A DNA stretch of 36,318 nucleotides from Clostridium sp. Marseille-P2415. Its GTDB lineage: Bacteria; Bacillota; Clostridia; Lachnospirales; Lachnospiraceae. The DNA is taken from NCBI RefSeq assembly GCF_900155545.1, contig NZ_LT732526.1, forward strand, positions 2,272,498-2,308,815, read 5' to 3'. Position 1 is the first letter of the stretch. Every line of letters begins with the position of its first letter. Below the pieces are notes generated by a model. That model was not told the origin of the DNA. It was given only the letters and a program-made list of their open reading frames with translations, and made no database searches. Below, piece after piece: positions 24,768 to 33,702 of this stretch. A program made the translations under genes and the position numbers.

Positions 24768-25820
24768 TTACCTCAGCTTTACATATTTTTCTTCTTTTTC
24801 CACAACCCGTCCGATGATCCGGCAGGCTGTCTCCATTTTAACGGTCTCAAAGTCTTTCATGATCTGCTCTGCATCCCAAGGGGAAACGCTGACCAGGAGT
24901 CCTCCTGAAGTCTGGGGATCGCAGAAGATATCGCAGAGATACTCTTCCGTTTCTCCAAAGTCCACCTTATCCTCCGCAAAGGACCGGTTCCGGTAAGCCC
25001 CTTCCGGAATCAACCCCATTTGTGCAAGCTCTGGGGCCTCTTTCTGGATGGGCAGATCCTTTACAAAGATTTCCAGCGTTACACCGCTGCCCTCCGCCAT
25101 TTCCACCGAATGGCCTGCCAGGCCGAAACCGGTGACATCGGTACAGCTATGGACACCGTAATGCTCCACCACCTGCTTGGCTTTCTTATTTAAAGATGTC
25201 ATGACACGGATCACTTCCTTTTTCGCCTCTTCGGAAGCCATATCCGCCTTGACCGCCGTATTGACGATCCCGGTTCCCAGAGGCTTGGTCAGAATCAGGA
25301 CATCTCCCGGCCTGGCTCCGCAGTTTTTAAAAACCTTATCCGGATGGACGAACCCGGTAACACTCAGCCCGTATTTCGGTTCATCATCCTGAATGGAATG
25401 ACCGCCTGCCAGCACGGCTCCCGCTTCCAGCACCTTGCACGCGCCGCCTTCCAGTATCTTTCCCAAAAATGCCGGATTCACGCAGTTTGGCCATGCCACG
25501 ATATTAAGAGCCACTTTCGGCTCCCCTCCCATGGCATAAATATCGCTCAGCGCATTGGCTGCCGCCACCTGGCCAAAGATGTAAGGATCATCCACCACCG
25601 GGGTAAAAAAATCCAGGGTCTGGATCAGGGCCAATTCATCGTTCACCCGGTAGATCGCTCCGTCATCGGAAGTTTCAATCCCCACCAGCAGATTGGGATC
25701 TTCAAATTTCGGCAGATTCTCTAAGATTCCGGCAAGGGTTCCAGGGCCGATCTTAGCGGCACAGCCGGCTGTTTTTGTCATCTGGGTAAGTCTCACTTCG
25801 CTATCCGGTACCATATCCAT
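24768..25820 (-). CDS. selD: Selenide, water dikinase (selenophosphate synthase)
   Basis: 350 residues. It makes selenophosphate from selenide and ATP. The N-terminal active site is GCAAKIGPG with C20 and K23, equivalent to C17 and K20 of E. coli; the active residue is an ordinary TGT cysteine, not selenocysteine. ATP-binding segments DDGAIYRVNDELALIQTLDFFTPVVDDPY and GHSIQDDEPKYGLSVTGFVH are present, as is DPQTSGGLLV near the end. AAGGAG precedes the ATG (25820; the ATG at 25814 is an alternative). No selA, selB or selenocysteine tRNA is in the window, so it may serve only the labile-selenium pathway. Confidence 0.95.
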   Translation of the reverse strand: MDMVPDSEVRLTQMTKTAGCAAKIGPGTLAGILENLPKFEDPNLLVGIETSDDGAIYRVNDELALIQTLDFFTPVVDDPYIFGQVAAANALSDIYAMGGEPKVALNIVAWPNCVNPAFLGKILEGGACKVLEAGAVLAGGHSIQDDEPKYGLSVTGFVHPDKVFKNCGARPGDVLILTKPLGTGIVNTAVKADMASEEAKKEVIRVMTSLNKKAKQVVEHYGVHSCTDVTGFGLAGHSVEMAEGSGVTLEIFVKDLPIQKEAPELAQMGLIPEGAYRNRSFAEDKVDFGETEEYLCDIFCDPQTSGGLLVSVSPWDAEQIMKDFETVKMETACRIIGRVVEKEEKYVKLR

Positions 25821-25836
25821 CCTTCTCCTTCTATTT

Positions 25837-25851
25837 ATAGATATTATCTAT
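25837..25851. promoter_or_regulatory. ATAG-N7-CTAT palindrome at the selD transcription start
   Basis: ATAGATA-T-TATCTAT is a perfect 15-bp palindrome of the T-N11-A type, flanked by TTT on the left as in the related site at 22704-22724. It overlaps the predicted start of the selD transcript (about 25849) and lies 17 bp upstream of the start codon, a position suited to autorepression. Confidence 0.5.
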
Positions 25852-25855
25852 TATC

Positions 25856-25883
25856 ATTTTAGCATATTATTATTCTTTAGCAA
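25856..25883 (-). promoter_or_regulatory. Promoter of the selD operon
   Basis: Minus strand TTGCTA (25883-25878), 16-nt spacer, TAAAAT (25861-25856) with extended -10 TGC. The design (16-nt spacer, TGC) matches the regulator promoter at 589-616. Confidence 0.55.
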
Positions 25884-25885
25884 AA

Positions 25886-25900
25886 CTAAAAAATTTTTAG
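25886..25900. promoter_or_regulatory. 15-bp palindrome CTAAAAAATTTTTAG upstream of the selD promoter
   Basis: This is the same 15-mer as at 566-580, here extended to AACTAAA...TTTAGTT (25884-25902). It overlaps the addA stop codon and ends 2 nt before the selD -35. Confidence 0.45.
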
Positions 25901-28900
25901 TTCAAAGAAACTTCCTTTTCAAGAGTCAGGGAATAAATGATCTTTTCTTTCACTTTTTTTCCCGTCATCTGCTCCAGGGCACGCTTATAATAATCCATCT
26001 GCACCTGATAGCGGTCAGCCAGCACCTGCTCTTCTCCCGGCCTGATACGATCCGTCTTATAATCCACCAGAACCAGGGCTCCCTCTTCTTCCATATAGGC
26101 ATCAATGATACCCTGGACCAGGATCCGTTCATCCGAATCCCCCACATCCATTTCCCGGGCAGGTATGCCGATGACAAACTGCTGCTCCTTTTTTAACCGT
26201 CCTTCTGCCTGCGCGGCCGCCATACGCTGTCCCAAAGAGGAATGCAAAAAGGCCATGAGCAGATCTTCCGACAGCAGGGAAATGCTTTCTTCATCCATCC
26301 GCTTATCCCTTCGAAAGCTTAAAATCGCGGCCCGGAGCTCTTCCTTTGTCCGGACTTTTCCAAAGTCCAGAAGCTCCAGGGCCCGGTGATAGGCAGTCCC
26401 CCGGAATGCTCCTCCGGTTTTTTCCTCTTTTCCTTCCTCCGTAAAAAAGGCGGGAATGGTCGGGAGAAATTCACTTTCCCCGTCATCGGTAAACTGCCCA
26501 TTCTTCTTCAGTTCTGATACGGACAGCTTGGTATGGAGCCCTATATCCGCCATATAGGGATACCGGTATTCAAAAGCAGCCTTTAAATCTGCCGCAAAAG
26601 CCCGGTCATAAACCATTTCCGTATCAAGGGAGAGCAGGCTTTCCTTTGTCAGGCTTTTTTCGGCCTGCCGTTCCATCTCCTGTCCCACCAGACCGGATAC
26701 CGAAAGCTCCCTTACCACCAGATTCCCCGTATCCTGCCCTTCCTCCGACAGGATTCCTGTATCCGAATATTTCCCTGACAGGCTCATGAGCAGCCAGTCC
26801 AGACAGGAATCCGCAGCAGAAAGCAGGGTGAACGGAATCTGTCCCTCTGCCCTGGGTATCTCTGCAAAACGCTCCAGCTTCTTATCCAGGTAACGGTCAA
26901 GCCCGGTCATCACCAGCTTTTCCTTGGCCCTTGTCATGGCCACATAAAGCACCCGGAGCTCCTCTCCCATGGCACCAAGCTCCATTTTCCGGCGCAGGAC
27001 ATGTTTCTTTAAGGTGGGGGCCTTTACGCGTCGGTCCAGATCCAGAAAATCCGTTCCAATTCCCAGATCCGGATCGATGAGGATCTTCCCGTATGCATCC
27101 TGCTTATTGAATTTCTTCCCCATCCCGGCCAGGAATACCACCGGAAATTCCAGCCCCTTGCTCTTATGGATGCTCATGACCCGGACCGTGTTCTCCTCCC
27201 CGGCCAGAGAGGCCTCCCCGAAATCCGTATCGTATTTTTTCAGGTTCTCAATGTACCGGATAAAATGAAACAGGCCCGTATAGCTGGTTTTCTCATAGGC
27301 TGACGCTTTTTCCACCAGCATGGAAAGATTGGCCCTCCGGACTTCACCGGCCGGCATGGCGGAAACATAATCATAATACCCGGTCCCCTCATACAGATCA
27401 TAAAGCAGTTCATGAATGGAAAGATAGGCCGATTTTTTCCTGTATTCCGAAAGCATGCCGGAAAAAGCCTTCAGTTTCCTAAAAAGCCCCGGCTGATCCG
27501 GATCCTCTTTTCCTTCGTATTCCTCCAGATAATGCTGCCAGGCTCCGTATAATCCCCGGTCCTGCCCCTTATTCGCTGTTTTTTTCCAAAGCGCCGTCAT
27601 ATGGGCCATTTCCTCATCCGTGATACCGCCCACAGGAGATTTCAACACCGCAGCCAGAGGGATATCCTGCATGGGATTATCAATGATGTTTAACATTGAC
27701 AGAACGGTTTCCACCTCCGTGGCTGTGAAATATCCGGTTTTCCGCTCCGCATAAGCGGGGATCCCTTCATTCATCAGAATGCTGACAAAGTCTTCGGCCC
27801 AGCCGCTTAAGCTTCTCAGCAATATCACCATATCCCCATACCCGGCAATGCGGTAGCCCCCCTTTCCATCCAGTTTCTTATCCCAGATGAAAAGGCCGTT
27901 TACGGGGTCCGTAAATTCCCGGATCTTTGCGGCAATAACCTTTGCCTCCATCTCCCGGCCGGTATAATCGGCGGCATCCTCATCGAGCTGTTTTAATAAG
28001 TTTCCTTCGGCATGGATCATGAGCAGCTCTGACTTCTCTCCCACACGTAAGTCCGCAGGCAAGAATTCCGCTCCCGGATGAAGTGCGGTTTCTTTCGTAT
28101 ACCGGATATCCCCCAGATTCTCGGTCATGATCTGGTAAAAAACCTCATTGATGCTCTCCAGAACCTGATTTCTGCTTCGGAAGTTCTGATGCAGTTCGAT
28201 CTTCTGGTATTTTCCTTCCTCTTTGGAATAGGAATTGTATTTTTCCAAAAACAGCTGGGGCCTGGCCAGGCGGAACTGATAGATGCTCTGTTTTACATCT
28301 CCCACCATAAATACATTGGGCTTCCCGAAGCGCTCTCTGGAAATGCTGCCTATCAGGGCTTCCTGTACATCATTGCTGTCCTGGTATTCATCCACCAGGA
28401 TTTCTTCAAACTGGCTGCTCAGCTCATCGGCCACATCCGAAGGAACCGGCCTGCCGCCTTCTCTTGTCAGCAGGATCTCCAGGGCGTAATGCTCTAAGTC
28501 ATTAAAATCCACCAGATTCTTTTCCTTCTTTTTCTCCCGGTATCTGCGGGCATATTCCCCTGCCAGATCCAGAAGCTGCGTTACGGCTTCTCTGGTTCCC
28601 CGGATATCGGAAAGGACCTCCTGGGGGGATTCAAAGCAGTATAACGCAAGAAGCTTTCCGACCGCCTTTTTTACACGGTCCCGGATCCCCGTTACATAAG
28701 CCTTTTTATCCGGGTCAATGTCCTTATTCCGTATGGAAGCCAGGCGGTCAAAGGAAACCTCTTTTAACTGTTCATTAAACGACTCATAATCATCTGCCTT
28801 TAAAAGGCGGTCCAGCATGCGAAGGTCATTTGTAAGCATAGGCAGATAGGCCTCCGGACCGTTTTCTTCCTCACAGACCTCTTTGGCTGCTTCCATCTGG

Positions 28901-29586
28901 CTTTTTAACTCCGAAAGCTGGAGTGCTGCATCCCTCATAAGAAATTTCATCCACGCAGTATCCATGATCCGGTCCATATCACAGGTTTCAAGCTCCTGCC
29001 TGCAGTTAAGAAGCCACTCCTCCGGCCAGGGATTGCTCTGGGAAAAGGTATACACCTGCATGATGTAATCCTCGATCCCCCGGTCGGACTTTCCCGTGGC
29101 ATAGGTTTCCACAAACCGTTCGAATAAGGGATCCCCCTTTTCATAACACGTTTCCAGCATTTCCTTCATCACATCGGCGCGTAATAGAATCAGCTCTCCC
29201 TCATCGCCCACCCGGAAGGCCGGATCAATATCCAGCTTGTTATAATGTTCCCTGATCAGTCCCAGACAAAAGCTGTCGATGGTCGTGATCTGGGCGTATG
29301 GGATCATGGCTGCCTGCATCTGCAGATGGGAGCTGTCCGGATTTTCTATGAGCTTTTCATCCACGGCTTTTAAAACCCGTTCCCGCATCTCGTCGGCCGC
29401 AGCCTTTGTAAAGGTCATGACCAGAAGCTGGTCAACTCTTAAGGGTTCTTCTCCTTCGGTGATCATGCGGATGATCCGCTCCACCAGAACAGCGGTCTTC
29501 CCGCTTCCTGCTGCTGCCGACACAAGCAGGTTCCGGTTTCTGCTTTCAATAACCGCCTTCTGTTCATCCGTCCAGCTAATCGCCAT
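25897..29586 (-). CDS. addA: AddA subunit of the AddAB helicase-nuclease
   Basis: 1229 residues, the usual AddA size. UvrD-like helicase with Walker A AAAGSGKT at 24-31 (K30), Walker B LVDEYQDSND, NFRSRNQVLESIN, VMSIHKSKGLEFPVVFLAG and LYVAMTRAKEKL. The C-terminal RecB-type nuclease domain has GTAYHRALELLDF and the catalytic VDYKTDR. With AddB it resects double-strand breaks for recombination and recognises Chi-like sites. The start overlaps the end of addB by 11 nt and has AAGGAG upstream. No GC-rich terminator separates it from selD, but selD has its own promoter. Confidence 0.97.
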   Translation of the reverse strand: MAISWTDEQKAVIESRNRNLLVSAAAGSGKTAVLVERIIRMITEGEEPLRVDQLLVMTFTKAAADEMRERVLKAVDEKLIENPDSSHLQMQAAMIPYAQITTIDSFCLGLIREHYNKLDIDPAFRVGDEGELILLRADVMKEMLETCYEKGDPLFERFVETYATGKSDRGIEDYIMQVYTFSQSNPWPEEWLLNCRQELETCDMDRIMDTAWMKFLMRDAALQLSELKSQMEAAKEVCEEENGPEAYLPMLTNDLRMLDRLLKADDYESFNEQLKEVSFDRLASIRNKDIDPDKKAYVTGIRDRVKKAVGKLLALYCFESPQEVLSDIRGTREAVTQLLDLAGEYARRYREKKKEKNLVDFNDLEHYALEILLTREGGRPVPSDVADELSSQFEEILVDEYQDSNDVQEALIGSISRERFGKPNVFMVGDVKQSIYQFRLARPQLFLEKYNSYSKEEGKYQKIELHQNFRSRNQVLESINEVFYQIMTENLGDIRYTKETALHPGAEFLPADLRVGEKSELLMIHAEGNLLKQLDEDAADYTGREMEAKVIAAKIREFTDPVNGLFIWDKKLDGKGGYRIAGYGDMVILLRSLSGWAEDFVSILMNEGIPAYAERKTGYFTATEVETVLSMLNIIDNPMQDIPLAAVLKSPVGGITDEEMAHMTALWKKTANKGQDRGLYGAWQHYLEEYEGKEDPDQPGLFRKLKAFSGMLSEYRKKSAYLSIHELLYDLYEGTGYYDYVSAMPAGEVRRANLSMLVEKASAYEKTSYTGLFHFIRYIENLKKYDTDFGEASLAGEENTVRVMSIHKSKGLEFPVVFLAGMGKKFNKQDAYGKILIDPDLGIGTDFLDLDRRVKAPTLKKHVLRRKMELGAMGEELRVLYVAMTRAKEKLVMTGLDRYLDKKLERFAEIPRAEGQIPFTLLSAADSCLDWLLMSLSGKYSDTGILSEEGQDTGNLVVRELSVSGLVGQEMERQAEKSLTKESLLSLDTEMVYDRAFAADLKAAFEYRYPYMADIGLHTKLSVSELKKNGQFTDDGESEFLPTIPAFFTEEGKEEKTGGAFRGTAYHRALELLDFGKVRTKEELRAAILSFRRDKRMDEESISLLSEDLLMAFLHSSLGQRMAAAQAEGRLKKEQQFVIGIPAREMDVGDSDERILVQGIIDAYMEEEGALVLVDYKTDRIRPGEEQVLADRYQVQMDYYKRALEQMTGKKVKEKIIYSLTLEKEVSLN

Positions 29587-32500
29587 TTTCTTCTCCTTCC
29601 TCCTCTTCTCCTTCCATAACCGGCCATATCTCCTCGGATTTCAGAGCCTTAAATTTCCGGTAACCATACCCGGCCGTCTTTAAATCGAATCCGCAGACCG
29701 CATGGTAAGGACAGTAGTCACAGGCACTTTTTACCCCCTGCTTATAGGGATTTACGTCAATGACTCCGTCAAGGATCTCTCTTCCTTCTGATTTCAATTT
29801 TTCCTGTACAAACTGCCTTAATGCGTCAAAGCGTCTGCCCCCTGCCACCGATGACCTGGCTTCCTGAATGATTCCATTCTTCATGGCAACCGGTATAACA
29901 TCGGATTCGGTTTCGATCTCGCGGTCCAAGTGGGAAATCGCACTGAAATCGCTGTTGACCAGGCCATTCATGCGCAGCTGTTTTAACATCCGGCTGTTCA
30001 ACTCCTCTTCCGACATTTCCCCATCCTTATCAATGACCGGATCGTTAATATTGTAATAGAAAATGCCGGCCGGAACCACAGGCTTGCCGGCCGTCCGCCG
30101 CTCCTCCATTTCCAGGGCCGCATCCATATAAACAACCAGCTGAAGCTGCAGGCCATAATACAGAGCCGTTAAGTCAAAGGCCGTGCTTCCGGACTTGTAA
30201 TCAATGATCTTCACATAAACTGCTTCCTCATCCTCACACAAATCCATGCGGTCGATCCTTCCCTGCAAATGAATGGCTTCGTCTTTTGACAAAGAAATCC
30301 TCATTGCCTTTAAATCATCGGCGGCAGAAAAGGATACCTCAAATCCCACCGGAGTGAAATCCCCTTTTTTCAACTGCTCCGAAAGAGCCCATACCGTCCG
30401 GTCCGTGATCCGTTCCACCTTGCCGGCCAGATAGGAATTTCTGGCAGAGCTTTTTAAAATGGTATTGCCGTACTCTTCTGTCACCCGGGCAACGCATTCA
30501 TGGACCAGAGCTTTCCGTTCTTCCCCGGAAATAGTCCTGAAATCCCTCCCCTCTTCCTTCATACGGTTAAACCATAAGTCAATGGAATCATGAAACAGGT
30601 TTCCGATATCCATAGCGGCCAGTTCATATTCCTGCCGCTCCATTAATTCCAGCCCGTAATTTAAGAAATGGGCGTAAGCGCAGGAAGCATACTGCTCCAT
30701 TCTTGTGACGCTGCCGCTTATGACAGAACCGTAAAGGGCCTTTGCCGCCGCTTTTCCGATTCCCCTCTTGTTATAGGTGTAGAAAGCGGCTTCGGCCAGC
30801 TTCTTTCCTTCCTCTTTGTAATCCCCGGAAAGGAGGAAGGCTTTAAACAGTTCCAGAAATCTGCCATCCCCGGCCTTTTTTCCATATTCCCGCAGCCCTT
30901 CCGCCAGACAGTCTTTTGCTTCTCTCATGGATAAGGGAACCTGCATCCTGGCGGGTACGGCTTCCGAAAGCCCTGGAAACAGTTTTTTCAGTTCCCCGAT
31001 CAGAGTGGAGGGGCGCATGCTTTTTCCGCTGCTGTCCATGGCTGCATAGGACAGGATCAATTCCCTCTCCGGTTTTGTAAGTGCCAGATAAAGGTAAAAT
31101 CTCTGCCGGAACCCCTCTTCCCTGGCGGTAGGCGCCAGTTCAATGGCATGATTTCCCAGGAATTCCCTTTCCCGGTCCGTAAACAGACTGCTCTTTTCTT
31201 TTTTTACCGGGACAATTCCATCATTCACTCCTACGAAAAATAAAATCCTGATATGGTCGAGCCTGGTTCTGGTGATATCACCGACCACCACCCGGTCCAC
31301 AGAAGCAGGAATCAGGCCTACCTTGATTTCTGAAAAACCCGCGTCCAGAATCTCGGCATATTCCCTGCGGCTTACATGTTCGTCCCCCAAAAGCCCTGAC
31401 AAGCGTTCAAATAAATCCATGACCAATCCGTAAACCTGGCTGTATTCCCTGGCAAGGTTTAATTCTCCCGACTCATGGAATCCGGATTCATAGGCCAGCA
31501 TCTTTTCTTCAATGCCTGTCTCCATAAGAAGGGCTGCTACGGCCCTGGTCATGGACTTTACCGTGGAATCCTCCTCCCGGAAAGCCTCCCGGAGACGTCT
31601 TAAAGGAACCATAATTTCTTCCCGGAATGCATTTAATTCTTCCAGGTTAAGCTCCTTACCGCCCCGGTACCAGCCTTCCCATACCGAATCCCATCTTTTA
31701 AATCCACGGATTCCCATGGCAATGACATAATTTTCCAACCGGTCCGTCTTCGCCTTATCCTCTTCCCCGGTTATGAGACCGGTCCTTAAATAGCGGAACA
31801 CGGATTCATAGGAAAAATCCTTCTGTATGATTTCTATGGCCGCCCGTATGAGCTCCACCATGGGATTTTTTAAAATGCTCTTTTTATCATCCAGGAAATA
31901 GGGGATGCCGTTCAATTGAAACTGATGAGCGATCTCATTGGCATAGCTTCCCAAATCTCCTGTTATGACCGCCATATCACGGTACCGAAGGCCCTGCTTC
32001 CTGATCCGTTCTTCCATGGTGTGAATCAGACCGGCAATTTCTTCTGTCGGATTTAGGGCCTGAATCAGGTGGATGGACTCAGGAACCGTCCGGCAGGATT
32101 TCCCCTTATACCGGTATAAATTCTGTTCCAGGAAATCCAGGGCATTATCCGGCCTGCATCCTTCCTGTCCTGCGGTCTCCCCGGCCCCCTTACGGTAACG
32201 GACAGCCGGATGCTCCATAAGCAGGATGTCCTGCTCCCTTCCTGTCTGCGCTTCCTTTGCCAGGTCATTTAATTTCCGGATCATCTGGCGGCTCATGTAA
32301 AACAGCTCCTGGACTCCGGACCTTTTGCTCATGTTTTCGGACGGGTCTATGGTCACAGTCACCATGACCCGTTTGCTGTAGCGCAGAAACAGTTCCAGGA
32401 TCCGGTACTGGACCGGCGTAAATCCCGTATAGCCATCCAGGGTAATGACGCTGTTCTTAATCAGTTCCGACTGAGGCAGAACCCTGCATAAGACATCTAA

Positions 32501-33037
32501 AATTTCCTCTGTGGTGATGTATTTATCTTTGATGTAATCCTTAAACCCCTGATAAATGACGGAAATATCGGAAAGCTTCTGCCGAAGCACAGGACTTATT
32601 GCATCCGGTACTCTCTCATTCAGCATGTCCGGCGTCACCCCGTACTGGTAAAGCTCGGACAGCATGGATTTTAACTGGGAGATAAATCCCGCTTTTGATA
32701 AATGTTCCTTATAAAGAATCAGGTCCTTTTTTTTATTGGCAGCTACCTTCCGAAGCACCATGGATTTTCCCATATCATCAAGGACCTGGGGATTTGCAAT
32801 GGCAAGCTCCTCAAACACCCGGTAAGCCAGACGTTTAAAGCTTACGATATCAATATTCATGACCCCGTGCCTGGGGTGAAGGGAAACGATTTCCTTCTGG
32901 GTCTGCATGGTAAACTGCTCCGGCACAATGGCAATATACTGGGTATCCGGCGCCTCCTGTGACTGCCGGATCAATTCCGTATAAAGGCGGTAGGTTTTGC
33001 CGGAACCGGATCCGCCCAATACAAATTGAAGGGACAT
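29576..33037 (-). CDS. addB: AddB subunit of the AddAB helicase-nuclease
   Basis: 1153 residues from ATG 33037 (MSLQFVLGGSGSGKT); a GAGG site lies 8 nt upstream, while the longer version from 33142 crosses the promoter. The inactive-helicase N-terminus keeps a Walker A (K14). The C-terminal RecB-type nuclease has VKIIDYKSGSTAFDL. A [4Fe-4S] cluster is indicated by C786 (QYASCAYAHF) and C1106, C1109, C1115 (ACDYCPYHAVC), the AddB pattern. It pairs with AddA, encoded 11 nt overlapping downstream. Confidence 0.96.
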   Translation of the reverse strand: MSLQFVLGGSGSGKTYRLYTELIRQSQEAPDTQYIAIVPEQFTMQTQKEIVSLHPRHGVMNIDIVSFKRLAYRVFEELAIANPQVLDDMGKSMVLRKVAANKKKDLILYKEHLSKAGFISQLKSMLSELYQYGVTPDMLNERVPDAISPVLRQKLSDISVIYQGFKDYIKDKYITTEEILDVLCRVLPQSELIKNSVITLDGYTGFTPVQYRILELFLRYSKRVMVTVTIDPSENMSKRSGVQELFYMSRQMIRKLNDLAKEAQTGREQDILLMEHPAVRYRKGAGETAGQEGCRPDNALDFLEQNLYRYKGKSCRTVPESIHLIQALNPTEEIAGLIHTMEERIRKQGLRYRDMAVITGDLGSYANEIAHQFQLNGIPYFLDDKKSILKNPMVELIRAAIEIIQKDFSYESVFRYLRTGLITGEEDKAKTDRLENYVIAMGIRGFKRWDSVWEGWYRGGKELNLEELNAFREEIMVPLRRLREAFREEDSTVKSMTRAVAALLMETGIEEKMLAYESGFHESGELNLAREYSQVYGLVMDLFERLSGLLGDEHVSRREYAEILDAGFSEIKVGLIPASVDRVVVGDITRTRLDHIRILFFVGVNDGIVPVKKEKSSLFTDREREFLGNHAIELAPTAREEGFRQRFYLYLALTKPERELILSYAAMDSSGKSMRPSTLIGELKKLFPGLSEAVPARMQVPLSMREAKDCLAEGLREYGKKAGDGRFLELFKAFLLSGDYKEEGKKLAEAAFYTYNKRGIGKAAAKALYGSVISGSVTRMEQYASCAYAHFLNYGLELMERQEYELAAMDIGNLFHDSIDLWFNRMKEEGRDFRTISGEERKALVHECVARVTEEYGNTILKSSARNSYLAGKVERITDRTVWALSEQLKKGDFTPVGFEVSFSAADDLKAMRISLSKDEAIHLQGRIDRMDLCEDEEAVYVKIIDYKSGSTAFDLTALYYGLQLQLVVYMDAALEMEERRTAGKPVVPAGIFYYNINDPVIDKDGEMSEEELNSRMLKQLRMNGLVNSDFSAISHLDREIETESDVIPVAMKNGIIQEARSSVAGGRRFDALRQFVQEKLKSEGREILDGVIDVNPYKQGVKSACDYCPYHAVCGFDLKTAGYGYRKFKALKSEEIWPVMEGEEEEGEENGD

Positions 33038-33089
33038 GGCTTTTTCCTCTCTATTTCTCTCTGTAAAACAAAACGCATGTTTGCTTATC

Positions 33090-33118
33090 ATCTTAACACA
33101 GATTTCCTCCGACAACAA
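33090..33118 (-). promoter_or_regulatory. Probable promoter of addB-addA
   Basis: Minus strand TTGTTG (33118-33113), 17-nt spacer, TAAGAT (33095-33090) with extended -10 TGT. The leader to ATG 33037 would be about 45 nt. Confidence 0.5.
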
Positions 33119-33187
33119 TGAAATCTTAGGCATGAAACCCATTCCGCATTAATACATTATAACAAAACTGTACGGAGGGCTTCTTTT

Positions 33188-33628
33188 ATGAGCTCAAAAA
33201 CAAAAATCGTCGTTTTACGAATGAAAGAAATCATTTACACTGCAATCTTCGTCGGCCTTGGAATTCTCCTCATTACTTTGTTTTTAGTCATGTTCCGCCC
33301 GAAAAAGGATTCTGTCACCGCTTCCGGCGACCCTGTGCTCTATGTTCCGGGAGTCTATTCCTCTGCCATTACGCTGAATAGTCAGGATATCAATGTGGAG
33401 GTCACCGTTGACTCCAAAAAAATCACCTCGGTCACCCTGGTTCCCTTAAGTGAGGCTGTCACCACCATGTATCCTCTGATGCAGCCGGCCATGGATAACT
33501 TATCCGAACAGATCATTAAAAACCAGTCTACGAAAAATATTTCCTATTCAACTGAGACCCGCTATACCTCCGGCGTGCTGCTAAAGGCTGTGGATCAGGC
33601 CATTTCAAAAGCACAGATAACCGAATAA
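33188..33628 (+). CDS. Membrane-anchored FMN_bind-like protein
   Basis: 146 residues. One membrane segment near the N-terminus (about 14-36, IIYTAIFVGLGILLITLFLVMF), then an extracytoplasmic domain: YVPGVYSSAITLNSQDINVEVTVDSKKITSVTLV and TRYTSGVLLKAVDQAI. The layout (strand pair, K-I-T-x-V, and a final helix after Y-T-S) is that of FMN_bind domains, but the flavinylation motif S/T-G-A-S/T is absent (STETRYTSG), so covalent FMN is unlikely. GGAGGG lies 8 nt before the ATG. It is divergent from addB and upstream of the MATE gene; function unknown. Confidence 0.7.
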   Translation: MSSKTKIVVLRMKEIIYTAIFVGLGILLITLFLVMFRPKKDSVTASGDPVLYVPGVYSSAITLNSQDINVEVTVDSKKITSVTLVPLSEAVTTMYPLMQPAMDNLSEQIIKNQSTKNISYSTETRYTSGVLLKAVDQAISKAQITE

Positions 33629-33637
33629 GTCCGGGGA

Positions 33638-33666
33638 TTGTGTTTTTCCGTTTGAGACTGTATAAT
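33638..33666 (+). promoter_or_regulatory. Promoter of the MATE transporter gene
   Basis: TTGTGT (33638-33643), 17-nt spacer, TATAAT (33661-33666). Predicted transcript start near 33673, giving a ~135-nt leader that contains the 52-bp tandem repeat. Confidence 0.6.
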
Positions 33667-33702
33667 GAAAAAAAGAATACATAATTACTGGAATGAGGAA
33701 GT

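Noticed and set aside
25884-25902. A+T-rich palindrome as the addA terminator
   Set aside because: The stem has almost no G-C pairs and overlaps the stop codon; the identical copy at 566-580 is not after any gene, so an operator is the better reading.
25969-32962. Many plus-strand ORFs within addA and addB
   Set aside because: They lack ribosome-binding sites and protein-family features, and they are antisense to clearly coding frames.
33038-33142. Longer start for AddB
   Set aside because: The extension covers the promoter and is not AddB-like; MSLQFVLGGSGSGKT with a ribosome-binding site is the family start.
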